Shown here: positions 1 through 8,697 of the stretch, piece by piece
How the letters are laid out: each line of letters begins with the position of its first letter
Numbering within the stretch: the stretch's first letter is position 1
Assembly: GCA_030584085.1 (NCBI GenBank)
Contig: CP129490.1
Location: forward strand, 525,511-589,510
DNA length: 64,000 nucleotides
Origin: Melioribacteraceae bacterium
GTDB taxonomy: Bacteria > Bacteroidota > Ignavibacteria > Ignavibacteriales > Melioribacteraceae
Direction of reading: 5' to 3'
Notes under the pieces: generated by a model
Told to the model about the DNA's origin: nothing
Seen by the model: only the letters and a program-made list of their open reading frames with translations
The model's database searches: none
Made by a program: the position numbers and the translations under genes

Positions 1-1259
1 ACTGCACCGCTGCCTCCATGCATAAATGCATCGTGTGCTGCAAATTCAACATCCAATTTTTTACATAAATCAAATATCATCTCCACTTCTTTAGGTAAAT
101 CAGTAGGAAATCTATTCACCGCTACTATTAATGGTACTCCAAATATTTTCAAGTTTTTAATATGCGCTTCTAAATTTGCTAGGCCCTTTTTAAATGCCTC
201 ATTGTTTTCTTTATAGAGATTCTCTTCCGGTTTTTCACTAACACCCCCATGTAATTTAATTGCACGACAAGTCGCAACTATCACAACAGTGGAAGGATAA
301 AAATCTGTACTTCGGCAAACAATATCAAAGAATTTTTCAGCACCCAGATCGGCACCAAATCCGCATTCAGTAACAACATAATCAGCCAATTTCAGAGCAA
401 TTTTATCTGCAATTACACTATTAGTCCCATGAGCAATGTTTGCGAAAGGACCAGCATGAACAAGTGCAGGTGTGTTTTCACTAGTTTGAACAAGATTGGG
501 CATAATCGCATCATTTAATAAAACAGCCATAGCTTTATGAGCTTGAAGGTCTTTTGCTTTTACAACTTTTTTATCGTGCGAATAACCAACAATAATCTCT
601 CCTAATCTTTCCTTTAAGTCTGTACGAGAAGTTGCAAGTGCCAATATTGCCATAACTTCAGACGCCGCTGTAATCACAAAATTAGATTCTCTCGGAATAC
701 CATTTACTCTTCCACCTAATCCAATAACAATTTGTCTTAATGAGCGATCATTAATATCCATCGTTCTATTCCACAAGATGTTTGTTACATCAATACCAAG
801 CTTGTTTCCTTTAAGAATATGATTATCCAACATGGCTGCCAGCAAGTTGTGTGCGGCTGTAATTGCACTAAGATCACCATTAAAATGTAAGTTTATCATT
901 TCCATTGGGAGCACTTGCGAATAACCTCCTCCAGCTGCACCGCCTTTAATTCCGAAGACGGGACCAACTGAGGGTTCTCTTATGGCTATTATTCCGTTCT
1001 TCCCAATTTTATTTAATGCTTGTCCAAGACCAATTGTCGTTAGAGTTTTCCCTTCACCAAAACTTGTTGGAGTAATTGCAGTTACTAATATTAATTTACC
1101 ATCAGGCTGTGATTTTAGTTTATCTAACATCGATAATTTTATCTTGCCCGTATATTTCCCATAAAATTCAAAATCATCTTCAGAAATATTTAATCGTTCA
1201 ATAATATGTTTGATTTCGTGTAATTTTACTTTACGTGATATTTCAAGGCTAGTTAACAT
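1..1259 (-). CDS. fhs: Formate-tetrahydrofolate ligase, N-terminal part (runs off the window)
   Basis: ATP-dependent ligation of formate to tetrahydrofolate, giving 10-formyl-THF for one-carbon metabolism; cytoplasmic. I translated the minus strand from the ATG at 1259; the frame stays open to base 1, giving about 419 residues of a family that is usually near 555. The nucleotide-binding loop TPTSFGEGKTLTT is at residues 63-75, followed by conserved stretches such as GIKGGAAGGGYSQV and DINDRSLRQIVIGLGG. The C-terminal quarter lies outside the window. The gene starts 60 bases downstream of the dpaL stop and could be co-transcribed with it, though no shared pathway is obvious. Confidence 0.95.
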   Translation of the reverse strand, partial: MLTSLEISRKVKLHEIKHIIERLNISEDDFEFYGKYTGKIKLSMLDKLKSQPDGKLILVTAITPTSFGEGKTLTTIGLGQALNKIGKNGIIAIREPSVGPVFGIKGGAAGGGYSQVLPMEMINLHFNGDLSAITAAHNLLAAMLDNHILKGNKLGIDVTNILWNRTMDINDRSLRQIVIGLGGRVNGIPRESNFVITAASEVMAILALATSRTDLKERLGEIIVGYSHDKKVVKAKDLQAHKAMAVLLNDAIMPNLVQTSENTPALVHAGPFANIAHGTNSVIADKIALKLADYVVTECGFGADLGAEKFFDIVCRSTDFYPSTVVIVATCRAIKLHGGVSEKPEENLYKENNEAFKKGLANLEAHIKNLKIFGVPLIVAVNRFPTDLPKEVEMIFDLCKKLDVEFAAHDAFMHGGSGA

Positions 1260-1318
1260 GGCATTTTTCCTGATATTTAATCAAACTTTTTAATTATGAT
1301 ACTATTTATTATCATGTT

Positions 1319-2578
1319 TCATTTATGAAACGTATTTGTCATTCTGTACTCTTCCGGAACCGGGTTACTCCCTTCCCATACAATTTTCCTAAAATCATTA
1401 GGGTCAGTATTCCCCTCGGTGTTTATTAATAAAACTTTGGAATCACTATTGAGATCCAAAAAACTTCTCAATTGTTCATACTTAGGAAGAGCCATCGTAA
1501 ACATTAAAGCTCCCAAAGTCACCGCCCCGGATTCACCTGAAACAATAAATGGGTCGCCTGATAATGGGACTCCATAAACACGCATTGCTTTTGCAGCAAC
1601 ATAATCAGGTGATATCATAAATACATCTGTATAATCTCGTAAAACATTCCATGCAAGCGGGCTTGGATCTCCGCAAGCTAATCCCGCCATCATTGTATTC
1701 AAATCACCATTATCACTATGCACTTTCCCATCTGAGATTTTTGCTGATCGATATAAGCATTGAGCTTTTGTTGGTTCCACTATAATAAATTTTGGTGATT
1801 CAACGCCGAATAGTTGACGGTAGTATCCAATAACCGAAGCGGCAAGAGCACCAACACCGGCTTGAATAAAAATGTGAGTCGGTTTTACAATGCCAAGGGC
1901 AGCAAACTGCTCTTGACTTTCAGACAGCATAGTTGTATAACCCTGCATCACCCATTTGGGGATATCTTCATAACCTTTCCATGAAGTATCTGAAAGTACT
2001 TGCCATCCATTCTTTTTAGAATCACGAAATATCTTTTTAACCGCTTCATCATAGGTGCCATCTACAATTACAACCTCGGCTCCATTGTTCTTTATTGCAT
2101 CAATCCTTGCTTGAGTTGTGTTTTTGTGAACGTAAATAATAGATTCGAAGCCTAATTGTTTTGAAGCCCAGGCAATCCCCATCCCATGATTACCGTCTGT
2201 TGCCGCAGCAAACTTAAGGTTGCCTAATTGTTTTTTGATTATTTGAGATTTCAAATCTGCTAAGAGAATGTCTTCAAAATCTAACTTGAGAGAATTGATC
2301 AAATAATTATATATGGCAAAGGTTCCACCTAACACTTTGAAAGAGTTTAAATTCAGTCTTTGTGATTCATCTTTAATAAATATTCCACCTATATTAATCA
2401 TATCTGCCAGATGAGGCAGGCTCTTTAATGGCGTAATTTTGTAGCCATTAATCTTTCTGTGAAAGTTCCTTGCTATTGTAGTTGTTTCCTTGGGAAAGAG
2501 CTCGTTAATAACTTCGGTATTCTTTTCCTTTTTTAGATTATTGTTCTGCATCCATTCTATTGGTGGCACTGAAACCAT
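1319..2578 (-). CDS. dpaL: Diaminopropionate ammonia-lyase (PLP enzyme)
   Basis: Predicted to convert 2,3-diaminopropionate to pyruvate and two ammonia; fold-type II PLP enzyme, cytoplasmic. 419 residues, slightly longer than E. coli YgeX. The PLP lysine is K81 in LNSFKVLGG, preceded by the family-typical FIKDESQR. The phosphate-binding loop region is TDGNHGMGIAWA, and GGLACGDPSP-like (here AGLACGDPSPLAW) and SGESGAVTLGAL blocks are present. The start has a good ribosome site, AGGAG, 5-9 bases upstream. In E. coli the gene sits among purine-catabolism genes; none of those are here. A threonine dehydratase-like activity is the main alternative, but the overall match is to the diaminopropionate family. 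Confidence 0.9.
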   Translation of the reverse strand: MVSVPPIEWMQNNNLKKEKNTEVINELFPKETTTIARNFHRKINGYKITPLKSLPHLADMINIGGIFIKDESQRLNLNSFKVLGGTFAIYNYLINSLKLDFEDILLADLKSQIIKKQLGNLKFAAATDGNHGMGIAWASKQLGFESIIYVHKNTTQARIDAIKNNGAEVVIVDGTYDEAVKKIFRDSKKNGWQVLSDTSWKGYEDIPKWVMQGYTTMLSESQEQFAALGIVKPTHIFIQAGVGALAASVIGYYRQLFGVESPKFIIVEPTKAQCLYRSAKISDGKVHSDNGDLNTMMAGLACGDPSPLAWNVLRDYTDVFMISPDYVAAKAMRVYGVPLSGDPFIVSGESGAVTLGALMFTMALPKYEQLRSFLDLNSDSKVLLINTEGNTDPNDFRKIVWEGSNPVPEEYRMTNTFHK

Positions 2579-2965
2579 TATGTTCTCCTAAATCTCTTGT
2601 TGTTTTCATAGTCTTTATTTCTTATCTAGACAATAATTCTGCCAATCTACTTTCACACAGTATAATTATGATCTCAGATTAGGTTTTTTGCAAACGCTTA
2701 AATCAATGACTAAAACGATTATTGAGGCGCCTCTTTTTCAAAAATAGTTTTGAGAAACAATAAGGTATAAAGTATGTTGAAACTGGAAGTTGCATTATTG
2801 TAATCAGTTCATTTAATAATTGCAAAATTGCAACCAAACAGTCCTTACTTTAATCCATCAACATATGTAAATAATATTTTTTCTCGAATTACTATTCTAA
2901 TCTTGGTATGCTTATTGACCTAATGAAGTAACAGAAAAACCACATTAATATTTTATGAGGATAAT
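2579..2965. other. Intergenic region between divergent dpaL and ferredoxin genes
   Basis: 387 bases without a credible gene on either strand. It must hold the promoters of the two divergent transcription units. A weak candidate for the ferredoxin side is TTGACC near 2916 with an AT-rich block about 19 bases further, just before the GAGGATA ribosome site. I see no strong palindrome, riboswitch or terminator. Confidence 0.4.
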
Positions 2966-3199
2966 ATGGCTTACTCAATTACAGATGAATGCATTTCGTG
3001 TGCAGCGTGTATTCATGAATGCCCGAATGAGGCAATATTTGAAAATGACGATATGCGATATGAGATAAACCATGAAAAATGTACCGAGTGTTTTGGGTTG
3101 TTTAATGAACCTCAATGCGTAAATGTTTGTCCGGTTGAAGGTGCTATCGTTAGATATAAGAATGCTACAACATCAGCAACGATATTCAAAATGGCTTGA
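2966..3199 (+). CDS. 2[4Fe-4S] ferredoxin, YfhL/Alvin type
   Basis: Small electron-transfer protein of 77 residues, cytoplasmic. The first cluster motif uses C9, C12, C15 and C19 followed by Pro. The second motif is C39, C42, then an eight-residue insertion before C51 and C55-Pro. That insertion between the second and third cysteine of cluster two is the hallmark of the Allochromatium/YfhL-type ferredoxins. A GAGGATAAT ribosome site precedes the ATG. It is the first gene of a plus-strand group with a DUF6448 protein, a cupin and a DGC protein, but a 276-base gap separates it from them, so co-transcription is uncertain. The physiological partner is not known. Confidence 0.93.
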   Translation: MAYSITDECISCAACIHECPNEAIFENDDMRYEINHEKCTECFGLFNEPQCVNVCPVEGAIVRYKNATTSATIFKMA

Positions 3200-3475
3200 A
3201 CTTAAGAAGCGGAAAAGCTTTGAGGTGTTACTTAATTTTAACTCTCCTTAATTTAGAGAACCACGTATGCTTTGTATACTATTCAATGTGCATAGTTGAC
3301 TTTTCGTGGTGTACTTCCACTCTCTCATTACAGATAAAAAAACATCAAAAATTTGACCTATCAAGAGTATCCAATCTCTTATTTAGCAATTTTCAACTAA
3401 GAACTGACTTAAGTCAAGGCGCATGTCTCCATAACGGACTAGATTTGTATTTAAATCAGATAAAATGGAGGAAAA

Positions 3476-4081
3476 ATGTTACACAAAGTAAACTTGACCA
3501 AAATCTTAAGTGGGCTTTTTTTACTATTTCTATTTTCTAACAGCATTTCCGCACACTGTGACTCGGTTGAAGGACCGGTTGTTCATGCAGCAAAGAAAAC
3601 ACTTGAGACTGGCAATCTTAATTACGTCTTTATTTGGCTTCAGCCGGAAGACGAAGCTGAAATCGAAAAATTGTACAAAAAAGTTGTGAAAGTTAGCGAT
3701 ATTAATGAAGACGTTCGTGAATTGGCGGATATGTACTTTTACGAAACCGTAGTTAGAGTTCATAGAATGAGCGAGGGAGTTGGTTATACGGGATTAGAAT
3801 TCGAAGATTTTCAGCCTGCCGTGGGAATTGAAGCTGCGGACAGAGCAATTGAAAAAGATTCCGTTGAAGAAATACTTTCTCATATTAATGATAAATCCAA
3901 ACAAGAACCCGTAAAACATTATTTCACAGATCTTCAATCAAAAAGAAATTTTGAAGTTAATGATGTAGAAGCCGGAAGAGAATATGTAAAATCTTATGTG
4001 CATTTTATTCATTATGTTGAAGGGTTATTCGGCGGCGCAACAGATCATAACGATTCACATAACAAAGCACACACACATTAA
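3476..4081 (+). CDS. Exported DUF6448 family protein with His-rich tail
   Basis: 201 residues with an N-terminal signal peptide (hydrophobic stretch LFLLFLFSNSISA, cleavage probable just before HCDS). The mature protein begins with a Cys/His pair (HCDSVEGPV) and continues with acidic helical sequence, matching the uncharacterised DUF6448 family. The C-terminus is histidine-rich (DHNDSHNKAHTH), suggesting metal binding in the periplasm. GGAGG lies 4-8 bases before the ATG, which fixes this start over the overlapping upstream frame. It is followed 18 bases later by a cupin gene. Function is not established; a metal- or redox-related periplasmic role is inferred only from the His tail and neighbours. 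Confidence 0.8.
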   Translation: MLHKVNLTKILSGLFLLFLFSNSISAHCDSVEGPVVHAAKKTLETGNLNYVFIWLQPEDEAEIEKLYKKVVKVSDINEDVRELADMYFYETVVRVHRMSEGVGYTGLEFEDFQPAVGIEAADRAIEKDSVEEILSHINDKSKQEPVKHYFTDLQSKRNFEVNDVEAGREYVKSYVHFIHYVEGLFGGATDHNDSHNKAHTH

Positions 4082-4099
4082 AAATTTACAGGTAGAAAA

Positions 4100-4438
4100 A
4101 TGGTACATGAAGAAAATAAGGATATCGAAAAAATAGAAGTAAATAAAATATCGGAAATGATTGAATATCAGTCGGGTGGAATTGTAAGTAAACAAATCAT
4201 CAAAAAACCTAACGGCAATTTAACATTATTCGGATTTGATAAAGGTGAGTCCTTGACTGAACACACATCCCCTTTTGAAGCGGTCGTTAATATTATTGAA
4301 GGTGAAATGGAAATTACAATTGGCGGCAAGCCTTATAATGTTAAGGCGGGCGAAATGATAATTATGCCGCCGAACATACCACACGGATTGGTAGCCAAAG
4401 AGAAAACGAAAATGTTTTTGACAATGATAAAAAATTAG
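4100..4438 (+). CDS. Small cupin-domain protein
   Basis: 112-residue single-domain cupin, cytoplasmic (no signal peptide). The two cupin motifs are recognisable: a first motif region around EHTSPFEAVVNIIEGEMEI with the Gly-Glu typical of motif 1, and a second motif MPPNIPHGL with the conserved Pro-His. Such stand-alone cupins are metal-binding sensors, isomerases or storage proteins; the substrate cannot be predicted. An AGGTAG site precedes the ATG. It sits 18 bases after the DUF6448 gene and 9 bases before the DGC protein gene, so these three form a likely operon. Confidence 0.85.
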   Translation: MVHEENKDIEKIEVNKISEMIEYQSGGIVSKQIIKKPNGNLTLFGFDKGESLTEHTSPFEAVVNIIEGEMEITIGGKPYNVKAGEMIIMPPNIPHGLVAKEKTKMFLTMIKN

Positions 4439-4447
4439 TCTGAAATT

Positions 4448-4837
4448 ATGGAAAGAAGAAAAAAAGAAAAGCCGATAATATATTCATGCTCGGGTTGCAG
4501 CAATGTAGCCCAGCTGGCTAATGATATAGCCGTTAAGATAAATGAGGAAGAAGTTGCTGAAATGTCCTGCATTGCTGGTGTAGGTGGAAAAGTTAAACCA
4601 CTTGTAAAGACAGCATTATCGGGAAGACCGATAATTGTAATTGACGGCTGCCCACTCAAATGTGCAAAGGCATGTTTGAATAATATCGGGGTTAAACCGG
4701 ATAAACATATTACTCTTACAGATTATGATCTGAAAAAGAAATTTAATACAAAAATTAATTTGGAAGATGAATTGGATGTCTATGAAAGAATAGTTGAAGA
4801 AACACTTGATTTATATAGTGAGTTAGAAACGGTGTAG
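4448..4837 (+). CDS. Putative zinc-binding protein, DGC-domain family
   Basis: 129 residues, cytoplasmic. Cysteine motifs match the DGC family: YSCSGCSN near the N-terminus, EMSCIAGVGG in the middle, and DGCPLKCAKACL near residue 65, which includes the Asp-Gly-Cys that names the family. The paired Cys-x2-Cys, Cys and Cys-x3-Cys-x3-Cys groups suggest metal or Fe-S binding. Biochemical function is unknown. It is the last gene of the DUF6448-cupin-DGC group, with nine bases after the cupin stop. Confidence 0.85.
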   Translation: MERRKKEKPIIYSCSGCSNVAQLANDIAVKINEEEVAEMSCIAGVGGKVKPLVKTALSGRPIIVIDGCPLKCAKACLNNIGVKPDKHITLTDYDLKKKFNTKINLEDELDVYERIVEETLDLYSELETV

Positions 4838-5134
4838 CAAATGCCACGACTGTCAATTTCTATTCAGGCATTCGCGGCATAAATATTTCTTAATAGTTAT
4901 TATTACAGTTCAATCTACCTTTTTGCCATCCGCATGTTTTCGGCTGCCTCTTTTATTTTGGTTAAGTCGCGTACCATTTCACTCCAGCAGTACCGCAAAG
5001 AACTATCGAGATTAGCGTGAAACGAGCCTGAAAAGTTCGCATATGAATTCCGCAAACATTTTTTGATAAATGCACGTTGTACCGATCCCTGTAAATTTCG
5101 ATCTATAAATTCCATTCATGGAAGAATATCTGAC

Positions 5135-5153
5135 AGTCATTTTTTGGTCATCG
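5135..5153 (+). repeat. Direct repeat copy 1 (19 bases)
   Basis: AGTCATTTTTTGGTCATCG, matching the second copy at 5347-5365 at 18 of 19 positions. The two copies bracket the tRNA-like end and terminator. They may be target-site or attachment-site duplications left by a mobile element, but this is not proven. Confidence 0.55.
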
Positions 5154-5238
5154 CTTTCCCCAAAATCTTTCGAAAATAAGCCAAAAACTCAATAAATATC
5201 GGAATGCGCAGGCTCCCTGACTCTCCGCACAGATAATT

Positions 5239-5283
5239 AAAACCTCAAGGATAGCGAAAATAAGCCGTTTTTGAGGTTTTTTT
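5239..5283 (+). terminator. Rho-independent terminator
   Basis: A perfect 10-base stem AAAACCTCAA (5239-5248) pairs with TTGAGGTTTT (5271-5280), with a 22-base loop, and runs into TTT. It reads in the plus direction. There is no gene directly upstream, only the tRNA-like acceptor end at about 5218-5230, so it may have served an RNA gene that is now broken. Confidence 0.6.
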
Positions 5284-5346
5284 GTGCCCGCTTGTAATTT
5301 GTAGTGGTTGTAGACGTACTAATTTGACCTGCTATGGACACTTTTT

Positions 5347-5365
5347 AGTCACTTTTTGGTCATCG
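5347..5365 (+). repeat. Direct repeat copy 2 (19 bases)
   Basis: AGTCACTTTTTGGTCATCG; differs from the copy at 5135-5153 at one base. Lies about 105 bases before the ettA start. Confidence 0.55.
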
Positions 5366-5470
5366 AATTTTACAAATCTTATCAATCGTATTCAAAGCAC
5401 AATGCATGTCAGAAATGGAAATTCATTATGTTTGTTTACAAAATAAAAATTAATCGATAATGGAGATTCA

Positions 5471-7153
5471 ATGGGCGTTGAGGCAAATAAAATCATTTAT
5501 TCAATGATTGGTGTTAGTAAGTATTACGATAAAAAACCAATTCTAAAAGATATCTACCTTTCATATTTCTATGGTGCTAAGATTGGAGTTCTAGGATTAA
5601 ACGGTTCCGGAAAAAGTTCTTTACTAAAAATATTAGCGGGAGTAGATCAAGATTTTAATGGAGAAACAGCGGTTTCTCCCGGATACACAATTGGTTATTT
5701 AGAACAAGAACCATTGCTCGATGAATCTAAAACAGTAAAGGAAACAGTTGAAGAAGCAGTTAAAGAAGTTCTTGAAGTAATGAAAGAGTATGACGAAATA
5801 AATACGAAATTTGCGGAAGAAATGACTGACGATGAAATGAATGACTTACTGGAAAGACAAGGAAAAGTTCAAGATAAGCTGGATGCTATGGGAGCTTGGG
5901 ACATTGATTCAAAACTTCAAATGGCAATGGATGCGTTAAATTGTCCCCCCGGTGATACGCCGGTAAAGGTTCTTTCCGGTGGCGAAAAAAGACGTGTCGC
6001 TTTGTGCAGATTGCTTCTTCAAAAACCAGATATTTTACTATTGGATGAACCAACAAATCATCTTGATGCTGAAACCGTTGCTTGGTTAGAAGCAGAACTG
6101 AACCGCTATCCCGGGACTATTATAGCCGTAACTCATGATAGATATTTCTTAGATAATGTTGCCGGTTGGATTCTTGAACTTGATCGCGGTGAAGGAATTC
6201 CTTGGAAAGGGAATTATTCCTCTTGGTTAGAACAAAAACAAATTCGTCTTGCTCAAGAGGAAAAAAGAGAAACTGAAAAACAAAAAACTTTGAAAAGAGA
6301 GTTAGAGTGGATTAGGATGTCGCCGAAGGGAAGACATGCAAAATCAAAAGCTAGAATTACATCTTATGAGCAAATGTTAAAAGAAGAAAATGAAAAAGCT
6401 CAGAAAGAAATAGAACTTTATATACCTGCCGGCCCTCGATTAGGAAACGTAGTTATAGAAGCGCAAAATGTTTCTAAAGCTTATGGTGATAAACTACTTT
6501 TTGAAAATCTAAATTTTGCACTTCCTCCGGGTGGAATTGTTGGTGTTATCGGCCCAAACGGGGCAGGTAAAACAACTTTATTTAGAATGATCACTGCAAA
6601 AGAAGCAGCAGATTCCGGTTCATTTAGAATTGGAGAAACTGTAAAACTTGCTTATTTAGATCAAAGTAGAGAATCTTTAGATCCGGATAAAACAGTCTGG
6701 CAGCAAATTTCAGAAGGGGCTGATGTAATTCAATTAGGCAACAAGCAAGTAAACTCACGAGCTTATGTTGGGCAATTTAACTTTGGTGGTGGAGATCAAC
6801 AGAAAAAAGTTGGAGTCCTTTCCGGAGGAGAAAGAAATAGAGTTCATCTCGCATTAATGTTAAAAGCCGGTGCAAATGTTATTCTTCTTGATGAACCTAC
6901 CAACGATTTGGATGTTAATACAATGCGTGCATTAGAAGAAGGACTTTTAAATTTTGCCGGATGCGCAGTTGTTATTAGTCACGATAGATGGTTCTTGGAT
7001 AGAATTTGCACACATATTTTAGCGTTTGAAGGTAATAGTCAAGTTGTGTGGTTTGAAGGAAATTTTTCCGACTACGAAGAAAATAGAAGAGAAAGACTTG
7101 GCAAAGATGCTGATATTCCCAAAAGAATTAAATACAAAAAACTTACTAGATAA
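5471..7153 (+). CDS. ettA: Energy-dependent translational throttle protein EttA (ABC-F ATPase)
   Basis: Cytoplasmic ribosome-binding ABC-F protein, 560 residues (family about 555), with no membrane segments. Two ABC domains are visible. The first has Walker A GLNGSGKSS (about residue 43), signature LSGGEKRR and Walker B LLLDEPTNHLD. The second has Walker A GPNGAGKTT (about 360), signature LSGGERNR and Walker B LLDEPTNDLD. Between them lies the charged coiled linker, including RMSPKGRHAKSKARI, the segment that contacts tRNA in the ribosomal E site in this family. GGAG precedes the ATG by 7 bases. By family knowledge it gates the first elongation step according to the ATP/ADP ratio. Other ABC-F paralogues are less likely given the length and linker. 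Confidence 0.95.
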   Translation: MGVEANKIIYSMIGVSKYYDKKPILKDIYLSYFYGAKIGVLGLNGSGKSSLLKILAGVDQDFNGETAVSPGYTIGYLEQEPLLDESKTVKETVEEAVKEVLEVMKEYDEINTKFAEEMTDDEMNDLLERQGKVQDKLDAMGAWDIDSKLQMAMDALNCPPGDTPVKVLSGGEKRRVALCRLLLQKPDILLLDEPTNHLDAETVAWLEAELNRYPGTIIAVTHDRYFLDNVAGWILELDRGEGIPWKGNYSSWLEQKQIRLAQEEKRETEKQKTLKRELEWIRMSPKGRHAKSKARITSYEQMLKEENEKAQKEIELYIPAGPRLGNVVIEAQNVSKAYGDKLLFENLNFALPPGGIVGVIGPNGAGKTTLFRMITAKEAADSGSFRIGETVKLAYLDQSRESLDPDKTVWQQISEGADVIQLGNKQVNSRAYVGQFNFGGGDQQKKVGVLSGGERNRVHLALMLKAGANVILLDEPTNDLDVNTMRALEEGLLNFAGCAVVISHDRWFLDRICTHILAFEGNSQVVWFEGNFSDYEENRRERLGKDADIPKRIKYKKLTR

Positions 7154-7191
7154 TTTTTGAATTCTATTTTCGCATTAAGTGTAATATCATA

Positions 7192-7219
7192 TCCGGTATT
7201 CAATTTTTAGAATACCGGA
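7192..7219 (+). terminator. Strong hairpin between ettA and recQ
   Basis: Perfect 10-base stem TCCGGTATTC (7192-7201) with GAATACCGGA (7210-7219) and an 8-base loop. There is no immediate T-run (the next bases are AGCGATTCTTTT), and it ends 23 bases before the recQ start. It may act as an imperfect terminator after ettA or as a structured leader for recQ. Confidence 0.45.
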
Positions 7220-7242
7220 AGCGATTCTTTTAGAGAAACAAT

Positions 7243-8697
7243 ATGGTAAATCCTTCAGACATACTTAAAAAATATTTCGGTTACTCTGCATTTAAGAGTG
7301 AGCAGGAAAATATAATTAATAGACTACTTTTAGATAATGGTCACGCACTTGTTTTAATGCCGACCGGTGGAGGTAAATCTCTTTGCTACCAAGTACCCGC
7401 ATTAATATTTGAAGGAGGGACAATTGTTATTAGTCCTTTGATTGCTCTTATGCAGGATCAAGTTGACGCTTTAAAGAAGAAAAACATTCCGGCTGAATTT
7501 ATAAACTCCACGGTTAAACCGACGCAAAGAAAAGAGAGATTGCAAAAATTTGTCGATGGAAAAGTTAAACTCCTTTACGTAACTCCCGAACGATTTAGAA
7601 AAACAGAATTTGTAGAAGAGATAAAAAAAACAAAAATTTCTCTGCTTGCTGTTGATGAAGCACATTGCATTTCGGAATGGGGACATGATTTTCGTCCCGA
7701 CTACTCACGCATAGCTGAATTCCGGGAGTTGATGGGAAATCCTTTAACAATTGCGTTGACAGCAACCGCAACCCGTGCAGTGCAGAAAGACATAGTTAAT
7801 AAACTTGGATTGAGTAAAGATGAGATTAAATTGTTTCATCAGGGAATTCAGCGCCCCAACCTAAGACTTGATACAGCAGATATCTTTGATGAAAAAGATT
7901 CATTCGATGAAATTTATAAAGTGCTCGATAAATATAAAGGTCCTGGTATAATTTATTTTTCTCTTATCAAAACACTTGAGTATTTCTCAGAGAAGATTGG
8001 CGACAAAGGTTACAAACATGGAATATATCACGGTAAGTTGGAGGCAAAGAAAAGAAAACAAACCCAGCGAGATTTTTTAGCAGGTAAGGAAAATTTGATT
8101 TTGGCTACAAATGCTTTTGGAATGGGAATAGACAAACCCGATATTCGATTTGTGCTGCATGCCGAAGTCCCCGGTTCAATTGAATCTTATTACCAAGAAA
8201 TCGGTAGAGCGGGACGTGATGGAAAAGACTCACTATGTAAACTTCTTTACAATCAGCAGGATCTTTATACTCAAATGGAATTTATAAAATGGTCTAATCC
8301 AAATGCCGAATACTATTCACGTGTTTATGATATTTTGAAAAGCGATTTGAATACCGTCAACTCTATGGGAGTTGATTATCTACGTGAACAGATGAGTTTT
8401 AGAGACAGAAATGATTTTAGGATTGAAACTGTTCTATCAATGTTGGACCGTTACGGGGTGATTGAGGGAAGTCCGGAGAATAAAGATTTAATTGTTGTCG
8501 ACGATCTTCCTGATGAACTTCAAGATGATGCACGATTGGAAGAAAAACTTTTGAACGATAATAAGAAGCTGCTAGCAGTTGTAAATTATTTCAAATCGAC
8601 TACATGCCGGCGGATATTTATTTCAGACTATTTCGGATTCCCCGGTGAGAAACCTTGTGGGAATTGTGATGTGTGTAGTCAACATATTATTACGTGA
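7243..8697 (+). CDS. recQ: RecQ family ATP-dependent DNA helicase, short form
   Basis: 3'-5' superfamily 2 DNA helicase for recombination and fork repair, cytoplasmic. Motifs are motif I TGGGKSLCYQ (about residues 42-51), motif II DEAHCISEWGHDFRPDY and motif VI QEIGRAGRDG. A zinc-binding region near the C-terminus has Cys residues in TTCRRIFISDYFG and EKPCGNCDVC. At 484 residues it lacks the C-terminal HRDC domain of E. coli RecQ (about 610), and the winged-helix part is at best partial; such short RecQ proteins are common in Bacteroidota. The start follows the hairpin at 7192-7219. The recQ symbol is used in the broad sense because a second, full-length RecQ may exist elsewhere. Confidence 0.92.
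   Translation: MVNPSDILKKYFGYSAFKSEQENIINRLLLDNGHALVLMPTGGGKSLCYQVPALIFEGGTIVISPLIALMQDQVDALKKKNIPAEFINSTVKPTQRKERLQKFVDGKVKLLYVTPERFRKTEFVEEIKKTKISLLAVDEAHCISEWGHDFRPDYSRIAEFRELMGNPLTIALTATATRAVQKDIVNKLGLSKDEIKLFHQGIQRPNLRLDTADIFDEKDSFDEIYKVLDKYKGPGIIYFSLIKTLEYFSEKIGDKGYKHGIYHGKLEAKKRKQTQRDFLAGKENLILATNAFGMGIDKPDIRFVLHAEVPGSIESYYQEIGRAGRDGKDSLCKLLYNQQDLYTQMEFIKWSNPNAEYYSRVYDILKSDLNTVNSMGVDYLREQMSFRDRNDFRIETVLSMLDRYGVIEGSPENKDLIVVDDLPDELQDDARLEEKLLNDNKKLLAVVNYFKSTTCRRIFISDYFGFPGEKPCGNCDVCSQHIIT

Larger units (their letters stand above)
4838..5470. other. Protein-poor region, probable integration scar
   Basis: 633 bases with no recognisable gene. Three signs of past insertion are present. A 19-base direct repeat occurs at 5135-5153 and 5347-5365. 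A short sequence resembling the 3' acceptor end of a class II tRNA (GACTCTCCGCAC, ending at 5230) lies immediately before a rho-independent terminator, as it would for a real tRNA gene, but no tRNA body precedes it. The 11-base GAAAATAAGCC also occurs twice, at about 5172 and 5257. A weak minus-strand frame (4915-5115, 66 residues, no recognised family) has somewhat higher GC than its surroundings. Relic interpretation is inference. Confidence 0.4.

Noticed and set aside
3196..3540. 114-residue plus-strand open frame between ferredoxin and the DUF6448 gene
   Set aside because: Its end overlaps the well-supported DUF6448 start, which has its own GGAGG site and signal peptide. The composition is not protein-like and no ribosome site is visible.
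4915..5115. 66-residue minus-strand open frame considered as an integrase remnant
   Set aside because: No recombinase catalytic residues or recognisable family; kept only as a comment on the region, not as a gene.
5453..5460. ATCGATAA before ettA as another sigma-28-like promoter
   Set aside because: No TWAA lies 15 bases upstream, the bases before CGATAA are AT rather than YY, and the start codon follows after only ten bases.
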